A stretch of DNA of 64,000 bases from UMGS1975 sp959600905 (GCA_959600905.1 CAUGNO010000007.1:60412-124411); one strand, 5' to 3'; positions 16,901 to 25,583 are shown, numbered from the stretch's first letter. Notes: generated by a model from the letters alone, not told the origin. A program made the numbers and translations.

Positions 16901-19846
16901 TTAGCCCCCTCCTGGGCGGAGATGACGGCGCCAGAGCAAGCGGAATACGAGGAAATCTATACAAAAGAGCAGCTCTTGGCGCTGGCAAACAGCCAGAACC
17001 CGGCCCAGGATTGGGCGAAAAACTACCGTTTGATGGCGGATATAGACTTAAGCAGCGTGGATTTTACGCCCATCGGCAGCGAAGAAATTCCGTTTACCGG
17101 GCGGTTTGAAGGCAATGGGAAGACCCTTTCCAACCTGTCGATAGAGCGCGGCGCAGCAAGCCAGAACCTTGGCTTGTTCGGCTGTATTAAGGGTGCGGAG
17201 ATCGTAAATTTGACGCTGGAAAACGCGCGCATCACGGGCGGAAGCCGCATCGGCACGCTGGTAGGTGCGGCGCTGGCGGATGCGGCTGGCGGCAAGGCCA
17301 ACCTCATCGGCAACTGCCATGCCACGGGTACGGTGACGGCCATGGGCACGGCGGTAATCAAACAGACGGATGCAGGCGGGCTGGTGGGCATCAACGATGG
17401 AAATACGGATGGCCAGACCGGGCAGAGCATATACAGCGCCATAGACGGCTCTTCGGCGCAGGTAACGGTGGTAGCCGATACCGGCTCGGCAGACGAGACG
17501 GAATCCGGCCATGTCGGCGGCTTTGTGGGCTGGAACAAAGGCATGATCACCGATTGCTTTGCAGAAGGCAATGTGGACGGCGGCAACACCACCGGCGGCT
17601 TTGCAGGCAGCAACTATGGCAGCATCTATAATTCGCACGCCATAGGGGCTGTGACGGCCGGGTATACTGCAGGCGGCTTTGTGGGCAGCAGCGGAATTGG
17701 CAGCGCGCTGAAAAACTGCTATGCCACGGGCAACGTTATTGCCGTTAGCCCGCACAGCGGCGCATACTTTGGCGGGTTTGCGGGGTCTATCACCGGCACG
17801 GCGGAAAACTGTATCAGCACTGGCACGCTGACGCCGGGCTGGAGCTATAACGGCGGGTTTGCCGGCTATTTTGAAGGCACACTCGCTTCCTTCAACGAGG
17901 ATTTTGTGACGCTGAAACACTGCTTTGCCAACTGCGAGACCAGCCTAGGAACAACCATCAAACCGCTGGGCAATTACCTGCCGGGACGGGATGAAAACAG
18001 CGATCAGGCGGCCGCTGCTATCGGCGTATCCCAGACAGAGTCGTTTGTAAAGCTCAAGGAAATGCTGGATGCTATTGCCCAGCAGCAGGCCACGGCCGAG
18101 GCGCTGATTTTGGAGGCGGCCAAATACCAGGATGAGATAACCATTCCCAATACCGTGGCAGCGCAGACGGATGTGACAGACCTGGTGGCGCAGCTAAAGC
18201 CGGGCCAAGCGGCGGACAGCGCCATTGCCGTGCAATACCGTGAACGGGAGGAAAACACATACATCGTCAGCGATGCGCCGGACAACCGCTATACGCTGGC
18301 GCAGCGCAACGATAAGCCCGGCAAAGTCACGGAATCGATGGTGCTGCTGTTTGTGCAAAATGGGCAGGCATACAGCAAGACGGTCAAGGTTAATATCCAG
18401 GGTGCACAGACGGAAGTTTCCTTGGAGGAATTGCTGCAAAGCCTGCAACATCACTATGCCAGCCCCGCGTATGAGGATTCGCAGTCCGATTGGGTGGCGT
18501 TTGACCTGGCGGCGTATGCGGGCAAGGACAATGTTTTTGCCTCCGCAGGTGCGAAAAACCGCTTTATCGCAAAGGCGATGGAAAACATCCGTCCCGGCAA
18601 TGCCACTGACCATGAGCGCGTGGCGCTGATGATGACGGCGCTGGGCGTAGACGCTTCCGAGCTGATAGACGCCATTGCGCAGCTGCCCAGCGAAAAGATG
18701 GACAGCGTAAACGCCCAAACCTTTGCACTGCTGGCATACGATGCTGGGCAGTATTCCCTGCCGCAAGATGCGGCCAACACCCGGCAGGCCGCTGTGGCAT
18801 ACCTGCTGGCACACCAGAACGCGGACGGCGGCTGGGCATACTACGGCGACGTATCCGAGGCAAGCATGACGGCGATGGTGCTGAGCGCGCTGGCGCCGTA
18901 CCGCGACGATCCGGCGGTAGAAGCAGCAGTGCAGGAGGGGATTGAGTGCCTGTCCGCCCTGCAGACGGCGGGCGGCGGCTACGGGTATGACGGCGTGGAA
19001 AACAGCAACGACGCGGCGACTGTCGTCATTGCGCTGACATCGCTGGGCATCGACGCGGGCTCGGACGCCCGGTTTGTGAAAAACGGCAACAGCGTGCTTT
19101 CCAGCCTGCTGAGCTTTGTAACAGAAGACCTGCAATTCGGCTATGACAGCAACGCAGAGGCCAATGCCTATGCCACAGAGCAGGGCTTCCGCGCGCTCAT
19201 CGCATACAGCCGGTACCAGGCGGACGGATACAATGTATACCGGTTTGAAGGGCCTCTTGCGCCGTATGTGCAGCCCGGCCGGGTGACGATCACGGTGCAA
19301 AAGGATGAAAATCTGCCCGAAATGCAGGGGCCGGCAGAGGAAGAGATTTTGCAGGCGGTGCTGACCGAGGAAGAGCTTCAGCGCGTGGCCGGCGGCGAGG
19401 ATGGCACGATTCTCATCAAGCTGACGGCCACAGAACAGGCGCAGGATCTGAAAACGCTGGATCGCCTATTGGCGCAGGAAGAAACGCTGGCAGCGGCCTG
19501 GCGGATGGAGGTACAAACCACCATTGGCGGCCAAAGCCGGACGGCAGACGCTTTCCGGCAGCCGCTGAAAGTCACCATCGTACTGCCGCAGGATTGGCAG
19601 GGATACGCGCAGTATGCCGTGGTGTCCGCCGGCCAAGGCAAGACGAGCCGCACGGACAGCGAGGCTGCGGATGCGGTATCCTTTGAGGCGCAGTACAGCG
19701 GGCTGTATGCGCTGGCGTATGCGCAGACGGATACGCTGGCTCAGGCGCCCCAAACGATGGACAATAGCCGGCCGGTCTTTTTCTGCCTGCTGCTGGCCAT
19801 TTCCGGCCTGGGCCTAGCCGTTTGCCAAAAGCGGAAGCGGGCGTAA
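13904..19846 (+). CDS. Giant surface protein: GLUG beta-helix blocks, DUF4430, alpha/alpha toroid
   Basis: 1980 residues from ATG 13904 (behind AAGGAGGAG; the upstream GTG at 13802 lies in leader sequence). A signal peptide ends near ALAQG. Three beta-helix blocks rich in GLUG-type repeats (GGFVG...NCYA) span roughly 86-440, 545-876 and 1019-1350, the first two separated by a fibronectin-like domain. DUF4430, the fold of the C-terminal domain of transcobalamin and intrinsic factor, lies at about 889-1000 (NGWMFTINDKPSS). A squalene-cyclase-like alpha/alpha toroid with QNADGGWAYYGD and QTAGGGYGYDG repeats lies at about 1585-1775, the fold of the transcobalamin N-terminal domain. The C-terminus is a sorting-like signal (APQTMDNS, helix, KRKRA). 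With its riboswitch, this argues for a surface corrinoid-capturing adhesin; binding is inferred. Confidence 0.9.
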   Translation: MKRKRNRRASWCLALCMLLTTLQTPLLALAQGENEAQPTATQTQPAETPQESVGAQPTQAPADTHKALAPRQAQAALQTDEAGTVLIQSADDFAAVLADPAAYAKKDIRLTASVDMAGRTAQPLGDQSAPYTGTFDGAGHTVSNLTIQSDSGYTGLFGQLNGKVQHLTLDGCTITDTNETYAKGIGGLVGYNKGEIQHCTVKNSTVTARYQSVGGVVGTNEGSIADCAAAHNAVTLKISAATMGYTGGFVGSNNRNGSIAQCYVEGGTTAYEGAKGKGAAIGGFVGASAASSSKIQACYSTADVVSAGEKAGGFVGRAYSGTLENCFATGAVTADKYVGGFAGELSCTISACYATGDVTSTGANNYFGRFYGDGFPSASNCYYLTTSSVTGNGTEKTQSSKFTGQSPEELRQAAPLLGSAWTADETRNNGYPYLKNVKAPANGGGPSGPVQLAPPSGLAWNKAVVSWQAVPQAAGYTVRLYRQMTGGGALVGTYENVTEPRYDFTQIIVQSGDYYVTVQAMGDGAETADSKVSAQSPVYTFVNRDEEGYILIQTPEELLALAEKDTDLSQNYRLAGDIDMTGVAGKAIGKYTTGSDVKPFTGIFDGNGYSIKHLSLSGEALFSYVGETGVVRNLTLEDASIEYTKSDSQTPAALVSRNKGVIDHCFVQNSAVVSQYNACTGGLAGLNEGWISHCGVEGGSVACKSAYSTKIGGFVGRNLGRIDQCFATASVSGAKWVGGFAGGQEGGTISNCYALGTVTATGDAAGGFTGFFITYDSSNPSVLQTVYAANDVKAQVGGPLAGSNQTVAKDGDGTAVNCYYNLYKTAPQTESMTLEGATGKTTGEMKTQALAALLGDAWSVDTSQGQAIINNGYPYLTQAAPAPSAPSEETIEVGLLIAPYDYEGYAFQPGQAMQMQVAGDPVTVKDVLDAAQAQGLISYKAEQSKTGAFVTEINGTAPQSPNGWMFTINDKPSSVGMEAAQVTPGDKILWYEGTALNHFLAPSWAEMTAPEQAEYEEIYTKEQLLALANSQNPAQDWAKNYRLMADIDLSSVDFTPIGSEEIPFTGRFEGNGKTLSNLSIERGAASQNLGLFGCIKGAEIVNLTLENARITGGSRIGTLVGAALADAAGGKANLIGNCHATGTVTAMGTAVIKQTDAGGLVGINDGNTDGQTGQSIYSAIDGSSAQVTVVADTGSADETESGHVGGFVGWNKGMITDCFAEGNVDGGNTTGGFAGSNYGSIYNSHAIGAVTAGYTAGGFVGSSGIGSALKNCYATGNVIAVSPHSGAYFGGFAGSITGTAENCISTGTLTPGWSYNGGFAGYFEGTLASFNEDFVTLKHCFANCETSLGTTIKPLGNYLPGRDENSDQAAAAIGVSQTESFVKLKEMLDAIAQQQATAEALILEAAKYQDEITIPNTVAAQTDVTDLVAQLKPGQAADSAIAVQYREREENTYIVSDAPDNRYTLAQRNDKPGKVTESMVLLFVQNGQAYSKTVKVNIQGAQTEVSLEELLQSLQHHYASPAYEDSQSDWVAFDLAAYAGKDNVFASAGAKNRFIAKAMENIRPGNATDHERVALMMTALGVDASELIDAIAQLPSEKMDSVNAQTFALLAYDAGQYSLPQDAANTRQAAVAYLLAHQNADGGWAYYGDVSEASMTAMVLSALAPYRDDPAVEAAVQEGIECLSALQTAGGGYGYDGVENSNDAATVVIALTSLGIDAGSDARFVKNGNSVLSSLLSFVTEDLQFGYDSNAEANAYATEQGFRALIAYSRYQADGYNVYRFEGPLAPYVQPGRVTITVQKDENLPEMQGPAEEEILQAVLTEEELQRVAGGEDGTILIKLTATEQAQDLKTLDRLLAQEETLAAAWRMEVQTTIGGQSRTADAFRQPLKVTIVLPQDWQGYAQYAVVSAGQGKTSRTDSEAADAVSFEAQYSGLYALAYAQTDTLAQAPQTMDNSRPVFFCLLLAISGLGLAVCQKRKRA

Positions 19847-19865
19847 GGCACATCCTATAAAAAAG

Positions 19866-19898
19866 AAAAAGAGGACGTATTTCATGCCCTCTTTTTTT
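19866..19898 (+). terminator. Rho-independent terminator after the surface protein
   Basis: AAAAAGAGG pairs with CCTCTTTTT across a 13-nt loop and is followed by further T residues. Confidence 0.8.
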
Positions 19899-20031
19899 GT
19901 ATCCAAGGGGCCGAAAAATGGCGAAAAAACCTGGGCGTTTCCCGGAAAAACGGGCGTTCGGGCAGGGCTGAAAAATGGAGATACCATCGCAAAACTGGAT
20001 AAAATAAGAGAGGAAAAGAGGACAAAGTGCA

Positions 20032-20060
20032 TTGACTCATACTACTAGATATGCTATTAT
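20032..20060 (+). promoter_or_regulatory. nrdDG promoter
   Basis: TTGACT at 20032-20037, a 17-bp spacer and TATTAT at 20055-20060. The spacer and the start region are overlapped by the NrdR-like sites. Confidence 0.75.
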
Positions 20061-20089
20061 GCTTTTGCAAAGGATACTATATATAGGTT
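20041..20089 (+). promoter_or_regulatory. Pair of NrdR-box-like operators
   Basis: ACTAGATATGC from 20044 and ACTATATATAGG from 20076 share the ACTAKATAT pattern of NrdR boxes and are 32 bp apart, about three helical turns, as is usual for tandem NrdR sites. One sits inside the promoter spacer and one just downstream of the -10, ideal for repression. nrdR itself is not in the window. Confidence 0.6.
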
Positions 20090-20131
20090 GAACTGGGGCG
20101 TGGACCCGGGGAAGACGGGAAGGATAGCAAA

Positions 20132-22306
20132 ATGAAAATCATCAAACGCAACGGATCGGAAGTGGCCTTTGATATTGATAAGATCATCATTGCCATCAGC
20201 AAAGCCAACAAGACGGTGGGCGAAAATGAACGCATGACCCCCATGCAGATACAGCGCATTGCGGAAAGCGTTGTATTGTCCTGTGAAAAGCTGGGAAGAT
20301 CCCCCAGCGTGGAAGAGGTGCAGGATATGGTGGAAAAGCAGATCATGGCGCATGGCGCGTTTGAGGTTGCAAAATCCTATATCACATATCGGTATACCCG
20401 CACGCTGGTACGCCAGTCCAACACGACGGACGATAAGATACTGAGCCTGATCGAATGCAACAACGAGGAGGCCAAGCAGGAAAACGCCAATAAAAACCCG
20501 GTGGTAAACTCCACCCAGCGCGACTATATGGCGGGCGAGGTTTCCCGTGATATTACAAACCGCCTTTTGTTGCCGCAGGACATCGTAGAGGCACACAACG
20601 AGGGCATCATCCATTTCCATGATGCGGACTACTATGCCCAGCACATGCACAACTGCGATTTGGTAGACCTGGAGGATATGCTGCAAAACGGCACGGTCAT
20701 CACCGGCACGCTCATCGAGCGCCCGCACAGCTTTTCCACAGCCTGCAACATCGCCACGCAGATCATCGCGCAGGTGGCGAGCAACCAGTACGGCGGGCAG
20801 TCCATCTCGCTGGCGCATTTGGCGCCGTTTGTGCAGGTAAGCCGCGACAAGATCCGCCAGCAGGTCTTGCAGGAAAGCAAAACCATCGGCGTGGAGTTGT
20901 CTGTGGATAAGATCCATGCGCTGGTGGAGCAGCGGCTGCGCGAAGAGGTGCGCCGCGGCGTGCAGACCATCCAATACCAGGTGGTCACGCTGATGACCAC
21001 CAACGGCCAGGCGCCGTTTGTGACGGTCTTTATGTATTTGAACGAGGCCAAAAGCGAGCAGGAAAAGCGCGATTTGGCCATGGTCATCGAAGAGGTGCTC
21101 TCTCAGCGCTACCAGGGCGTGAAAAACGAAAAGGGCGTCTGGGTAACCCCCGCGTTCCCCAAGCTGGTGTATGTGTTGGAAGAGGACAATGTTTCTCCCG
21201 ACGCGCCCTACTATTATCTAACAGAGCTGGCGGCCAGGTGTACGGCCAAGCGCATGGTGCCAGACTATATCTCCGAAAAGATCATGAAACAGCTCAAGGT
21301 AGACCAAAACGGCGATGGGCAGTGCTATACCTGCATGGGATGCCGCAGCTTTTTGACGCCCTATGTGGACGAAAACGGCAAGCCGAAATACTACGGCCGC
21401 TTCAACCAGGGGGTCGTCACGGTCAACCTGGTGGATATCGGCCTGTCCGCCGGCAAGGATATGGACAAATTCTGGGAGATCTTTGACGAGCGGATGGAGC
21501 TTTGCCACCGTGCGCTGCAATGCAGGCACGAGCGCCTGACCGGCACGGTATCGGACGTGGCGCCGATCTTGTGGCAGTACGGCGCGCTGGCCCGCCTGAA
21601 AAAGGGCGAAAAGATCGACAAATTGCTGCACGGCGGGTATTCCACCATTTCGCTGGGCTATGCGGGCCTGTGGGAATGCGTATACAGCATGATCGGCAAA
21701 AAGCTGACAGAGCCGGAGGGTGAGGCTTTCGGGCTGGAGATCATGCGCAAGCTCAACGAATATACCGCCAAATGGAAAAAGGCGGAGAATATCGATTACA
21801 GCCTGTATGGCACGCCGCTGGAAAGCACGACGTATAAATTTGCCAAGTGCCTGCAAAAGCGGTTTGGCATCGTAAAGGGCGTAACGGACAAGGGGTATAT
21901 CACAAACAGCTATCATGTGCATGTGACAGAGCCCATCAATGCGTTCGATAAGCTGGCGCTGGAGGCCAAGTTCCAGGCGCTGTCGCCGGGCGGGGCCATC
22001 AGCTATATCGAGGTGCCGAATATGCAGCAAAACCTGGCGGCTGTGATGAATGTGATGCAGTTTATCTATGACAACATCATGTATGCCGAGCTCAATACCA
22101 AGAGCGACTACTGTCAGGTATGCGGCTGGGACGGCGAAATACAGATCATTGAAAAGGACGGTAAGCTGGTCTGGCACTGTCCGCAGTGCGGCAACGAGGA
22201 CCAGGACAAGATGAATGTGGCGCGGCGCACCTGCGGCTATATCGGCACACAGTTCTGGAACCAGGGGCGCACGCAGGAGATCAAAGAGCGCGTGCTGCAT
22301 CTGTAA
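20132..22306 (+). CDS. nrdD: Anaerobic ribonucleoside-triphosphate reductase
   Basis: 724 residues, typical of class III reductases, which make deoxynucleotides from NTPs without oxygen using a glycyl radical and formate. An N-terminal ATP-cone (KRNGSEVAFDIDKI, residues about 1-90) provides allosteric control. The catalytic barrel includes HFHDADYY and CNIATQI. Near the C-terminus two Cys pairs (YCQVCGW and HCPQCGN) form the zinc site, and RTCGYIG at about 699-705 carries the radical glycine. It is followed by its activase nrdG, from which an attenuator-like hairpin separates it, and is preceded by NrdR-like operators. Confidence 0.97.
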   Translation: MKIIKRNGSEVAFDIDKIIIAISKANKTVGENERMTPMQIQRIAESVVLSCEKLGRSPSVEEVQDMVEKQIMAHGAFEVAKSYITYRYTRTLVRQSNTTDDKILSLIECNNEEAKQENANKNPVVNSTQRDYMAGEVSRDITNRLLLPQDIVEAHNEGIIHFHDADYYAQHMHNCDLVDLEDMLQNGTVITGTLIERPHSFSTACNIATQIIAQVASNQYGGQSISLAHLAPFVQVSRDKIRQQVLQESKTIGVELSVDKIHALVEQRLREEVRRGVQTIQYQVVTLMTTNGQAPFVTVFMYLNEAKSEQEKRDLAMVIEEVLSQRYQGVKNEKGVWVTPAFPKLVYVLEEDNVSPDAPYYYLTELAARCTAKRMVPDYISEKIMKQLKVDQNGDGQCYTCMGCRSFLTPYVDENGKPKYYGRFNQGVVTVNLVDIGLSAGKDMDKFWEIFDERMELCHRALQCRHERLTGTVSDVAPILWQYGALARLKKGEKIDKLLHGGYSTISLGYAGLWECVYSMIGKKLTEPEGEAFGLEIMRKLNEYTAKWKKAENIDYSLYGTPLESTTYKFAKCLQKRFGIVKGVTDKGYITNSYHVHVTEPINAFDKLALEAKFQALSPGGAISYIEVPNMQQNLAAVMNVMQFIYDNIMYAELNTKSDYCQVCGWDGEIQIIEKDGKLVWHCPQCGNEDQDKMNVARRTCGYIGTQFWNQGRTQEIKERVLHL

Positions 22307-22323
22307 GCACAAAGCGGAGGGTA

Positions 22324-22356
22324 AACAGGGCATCTAGTCAAGGTGCTCTGTTTTTG
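22324..22356 (+). terminator. Intercistronic hairpin between nrdD and nrdG
   Basis: ACAGGGCA can pair with TGCTCTGT (one G-T pair), followed by five T residues. It may set a lower level of nrdG than nrdD, which suits a catalyst that activates the reductase. Confidence 0.5.
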
Positions 22357-22372
22357 CGGAAAGGAGACGCGG

Positions 22373-22894
22373 ATGTATTACGGGGAGATCAAAAACTGCG
22401 ACATTGCCAACGGCATAGGTGTGCGCGTATCGCTGTTTGTTTCAGGCTGCACCAACCACTGCGAACAGTGCTTCCAGCCCGAAACCTGGAATTTTTCCTA
22501 TGGGGAGCCGTTTACCCGGCAGACGGAGGAGACGCTGCTTTCGCTGCTGGCTCCTTCCTATATCGACGGGCTGACGCTTTTGGGCGGCGAGCCGTTCGAG
22601 CCGGAAAACCAGCGTGTGCTGCTGCCGTTTTTGCGCCGGGTGCGCGCCAGGTATCCGCAAAAGACCATCTGGTCCTTTTCCGGCTTTACGCTGGAGGAGC
22701 TGACAACGCCGGGCAGCTATGCGCACTGCGAAGCGACGGAGGAGATGCTGTCCTTGCTGGATGTGCTGGTGGACGGCCGGTTCATCCTCGCGCAAAAGGA
22801 CATTTCCCTGCGCTTTCGCGGCTCGAAAAACCAGCGCCTGATCGATTTGAACCGAACCAGGGAAGAGGGCCGCGTGGTGCTTTGGGAGGATTGA
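22373..22894 (+). CDS. nrdG: Anaerobic ribonucleotide reductase activating protein (radical SAM)
   Basis: 173 residues from ATG 22373 behind AAAGGAGA; the GTG upstream at 22343 lies in the intercistronic hairpin. The radical SAM cluster ligands are Cys26, Cys30 and Cys33 in SGCTNHCEQC, followed by LLGGEPFEPENQ, the SAM-binding GGE motif. It uses S-adenosylmethionine and a 4Fe-4S cluster to place the glycyl radical on NrdD. Length and order fit the family exactly. Confidence 0.96.
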   Translation: MYYGEIKNCDIANGIGVRVSLFVSGCTNHCEQCFQPETWNFSYGEPFTRQTEETLLSLLAPSYIDGLTLLGGEPFEPENQRVLLPFLRRVRARYPQKTIWSFSGFTLEELTTPGSYAHCEATEEMLSLLDVLVDGRFILAQKDISLRFRGSKNQRLIDLNRTREEGRVVLWED

Positions 22895-22913
22895 CCCCAT
22901 TGGGCATATAACC

Positions 22914-22939
22914 AAAAAGAGCCGTAAGGCTCTTTTTTT
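22914..22939 (+). terminator. Rho-independent terminator after nrdG (bidirectional)
   Basis: AAAAAGAGCC and GGCTCTTTTT flank GTAA. The converging lipoprotein pseudogene ends 9 bp downstream, so it may serve both strands. Confidence 0.92.
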
Positions 22940-22947
22940 ATCTGCAT

Positions 22948-23395
22948 TTACGCTGGCTCACGAGGGAAAAGGAGCGGTTCATACAGGCGGCTGCTGGTTT
23001 CGTCCTTTATATGGATTTCTATGTCTAAAGGCTTTTGGCTGTCAAAGGGTGAAAAGGAAATGTCATCCCGGGCGGCGCCTGGCGGCCGACAGGGTGAAGC
23101 TGCTGAAGACCTCCCGGCCCACCCAGCCGTAGGATTCATACCAAAGCCTGCCGCCTTTTTCGGTGGGGCCGCTATGGATTTGATAGGAGCTGTATAGAGC
23201 ATAGTCCTTGTACCAGTGCGGATCGATATACAAATCGGCAAATTCCGCCGGGATGGTCAGGATTTCCTGTCCGAAAGAGCAAAGGCTTTCCACCGGCACG
23301 GCGGGTGCGGCCAAAGGCACGGCCCTGCCACACCCGCACACAAGGACGGAGACGCATAGACAGCAAAGATGGCTTAACCAATGTTTTACGCTCAA
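22948..23395 (-). pseudogene. Small lipoprotein gene interrupted by a frameshift
   Basis: On the minus strand a TTG start at 23395, behind GAGGGGGAAAT, encodes a signal with lipobox (LVCGC, Cys about residue 20) and a mature part LCSFGQEILTIPAEFADLYI. The frame stops at 23063, while the neighbouring frame continues with DDISFSPFDSQKPLDIEIHI to a TAA at 22948-22950. One inserted or lost base near 23070-23090, in a GC-rich run, would join them into a protein of about 148 residues. No family is recognised. It could be a true pseudogene or a base-call error. Confidence 0.6.
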
Positions 23396-23579
23396 TATTT
23401 CCCCCTCATACTTGGAAACATTTCTATTTCTAACTTTGCCATGCCATAAGAAAAAAGCTTGTCAATTTTATTTTTTTGATGCTTCCGATGCGCTACACCG
23501 CCGCGGGGGCGTTGGCATAGTGTATGGATAGGGAACAATGTCGTTCCTCACCCTACGGATGAAAAGGAGTATGGAAAAG

Positions 23580-23870
23580 ATGACTACAAAAGAAATGGCC
23601 CTGTCCCAAGTGCGGCAGGGGATGACGGCAACGGTACACAGGCTTTTATCCAACGGCAGCATCCGGCGCAGGCTCCTGGATATGGGGCTGATCGAGGGCA
23701 CGGAGATCCGCTGCTTATACAGCAGCCCTTCCGGCGACCCTACGGCCTTTTTAGTGCGCGGCACAGTGGTGGCATTAAGGCGCCGGGATGCGGACCGGAT
23801 ACGTGTGTTTGCAGCGCTAAAGGAGCCGGCGGAAACGCCGAAAATGGCAACCACGGCCGCAACGACATAA
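23580..23870 (+). CDS. feoA: FeoA, ferrous iron transport accessory protein
   Basis: 96 residues. ATG 23580 is chosen because AAGGAG at 23564-23569 is spaced 10 nt from it, while the ATG at 23571 is too close. It is a small SH3-like domain with the family core RRRLLDMGLIEGTEIRCLY and an ending of FLVRGTVVALRRRDADRI. FeoA binds FeoB and supports Fe(II) uptake. The feoB start lies 18 bp downstream. A long C-terminal tail rich in Ala and Thr is not conserved. Confidence 0.92.
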   Translation: MTTKEMALSQVRQGMTATVHRLLSNGSIRRRLLDMGLIEGTEIRCLYSSPSGDPTAFLVRGTVVALRRRDADRIRVFAALKEPAETPKMATTAATT

Positions 23871-23888
23871 ACAAAGAAGGAGAAATGC

Positions 23889-25370
23889 ATGGGACTTACA
23901 TCCGATTCAACCGGGCGCAGCGCAGCGGACAGCGGCCTGGTCATTGAAAAACAGAGCCCAGAGGAAAAGGTGGTGGCGCTGGCGGGCAATCCCAACGTAG
24001 GCAAAAGCACGGTTTTCAACGAGCTGACAGGGATGAACCAGCATACCGGCAACTGGCCGGGCAAAACGGTAACCAACGCCCAGGGACGCACGCAGCACAA
24101 CGGCGCCTCCTATGTGCTGGTGGATATTCCGGGCACTTATTCGCTGATGGCGCATTCGGCAGAGGAGGAAGTGGCGCGCGATTTTCTATGCTTTGGCGGG
24201 CCGGATGCCGTGGTCGTCGTCTGCGATGCTACCTGCCTGGAACGCAATATCAATCTGGTGCTGCAAACGATAGAAATTACACCCAAGGTTGTGGTTTGCG
24301 TGAACCTGCTAGACGAAGCGGAAAAGAAGAAAATTCACATAGATCTGACGGCGCTGGAAAAGAACCTAGGCGTGCCGGTGGTAGGAACCAGCGCGCGCAG
24401 CGGGCGGGGTCTTTCCGCATTGATGGATCGCGTAGAGGACATCACCACGCCAAGCGCCGCTGCCCCTGCCCGGGTGATGTACAGCGATGCCATCGAGCAG
24501 GCCATTTCCCTGGTAGAGCCTGTGCTGGCGCCCCATCTAAAGGGGCGGTTTCCGGCCAGGTGGATGGCGCTGCGGCTCATCGACTATGACGCATCCTTGA
24601 TGCAGGCGCTGCAAAATGCACTGGGGCAGGATCTGATGCAGACAGAGGAGGTGGCAGACGCGGTCTTGCAGGCCAGGGCGCATTTGGCAGAGCAGGGGCT
24701 TTCGGAAGGGCCGCTGAGGGATGCCATCGTATCCTGCTTGTATAAAAAAGCGGAGGCGGTCTGCCGTGACGTAGTGCGGGCAGAGGAGCCGAAATACAAC
24801 GAAAAACAGCTAAAAATAGACCGCATCCTTACCAGCAAATGGACGGGGATCCCCATCATGCTGGCGCTGTTGGCCGCTGTATTTTGGATTACCATCACAG
24901 GGGCAAACTATCCGTCCGAGCTGCTGAGCCGCGGCTTGTTTTGGGTACAGGACCGCCTGACAGACCTATTCATGTACCTCCACGCGCCGGCCTGGCTGCA
25001 TGGGGCGCTGGTGCTGGGCGTATACCGCGTGCTGGCGTGGGTGGTATCGGTGATGCTGCCGCCCATGGCCATCTTTTTTCCGCTTTTTACCCTGCTGGAG
25101 GATCTGGGCTATCTGCCCAGGGTGGCGTTCAACCTGGATAAGCATTTTCAAAAATGCCGGGCCTGCGGCAAACAGGCGCTGACCATGTGCATGGGGTTTG
25201 GCTGCAACGCAGCCGGCATTGTGGGGTGCCGCATCATCGATTCCCCGCGGGAACGGCTCATTGCGATTTTGACCAACAATTTTGTGCCCTGCAACGGCCG
25301 TTTCCCGACGTTTTACAAAAGGGCAAAAAGAAAAATGGGTTTATGTATTGCCAAGGCTTGTTCAAGATAG
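23889..25370 (+). pseudogene. feoB: FeoB 5' part, truncated by a mobile element
   Basis: The frame encodes the cytosolic G domain and about half of the membrane domain of the Fe(II) transporter: G1 GNPNVGKST, G2 region NQHTGNWPGKT, G3 DIPGTYSL and NLLDE at the G4 position. Membrane helices follow, ending at the conserved PCNGRFPT. After residue 474 the sequence changes to element-encoded FYKRAKRKMGLCIAKACSR and stops. The missing half lies at 35953-36693, and joining at TTTCCC gives 471 + 246 = 717 residues, normal for FeoB. As integrated, the protein lacks its second half and is unlikely to transport iron. Confidence 0.95.
25301..25323 (+). other. Left attachment junction of the element
   Basis: Host feoB sequence ends in GCAACGGCCG, then the shared core TTTCCC, then the element arm CGACGTTTTACAAAAGGG. 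The host half-site is the conserved NFVPCNGRFP coding segment of feoB. Confidence 0.88.
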
Positions 25371-25376
25371 TATACT
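25348..25376 (+). promoter_or_regulatory. Promoter of the ABC-importer operon, with palindromic operator candidates
   Basis: TTGCCA at 25348-25353, a 17-bp spacer and TATACT at 25371-25376. The -10 lies within the palindrome AGTATACT (25369-25376), which recurs at 25474-25481, 105 bp downstream. Two copies of one palindrome bracketing the leader suggest a repressor and looping; the regulator could be the winged-helix domain of the operon's last gene. Confidence 0.55.
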
Positions 25377-25583
25377 TTTGTAAGCATGTAGAACAAAAAA
25401 GAAAAATGGGGAGAATTGCGGCAAAAACGGGAAAGTGTATTGGCTATATGGGGGATTTTGCTGAAAATGAAAAAGTATACTTTCTGAATTTGGATCGGCT
25501 GTTTGTATAAATAGCAAAAGAAAATCGGCGTGTTTGAAACAAGACATGCCAAAACAAAATTATGAACAATGGGGAGGAAAACA

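Noticed and set aside
14160..17960. Tandem DNA repeat array in the GLUG region
   Set aside because: The repetition is at protein level (GGFVG, NCYA) with divergent codons; no DNA unit repeats exactly enough to call.
18194..19300. Minus-strand open frame of 368 codons inside the surface protein gene
   Set aside because: Antisense to the alpha/alpha toroid coding region; no ribosome site and no protein-like pattern.
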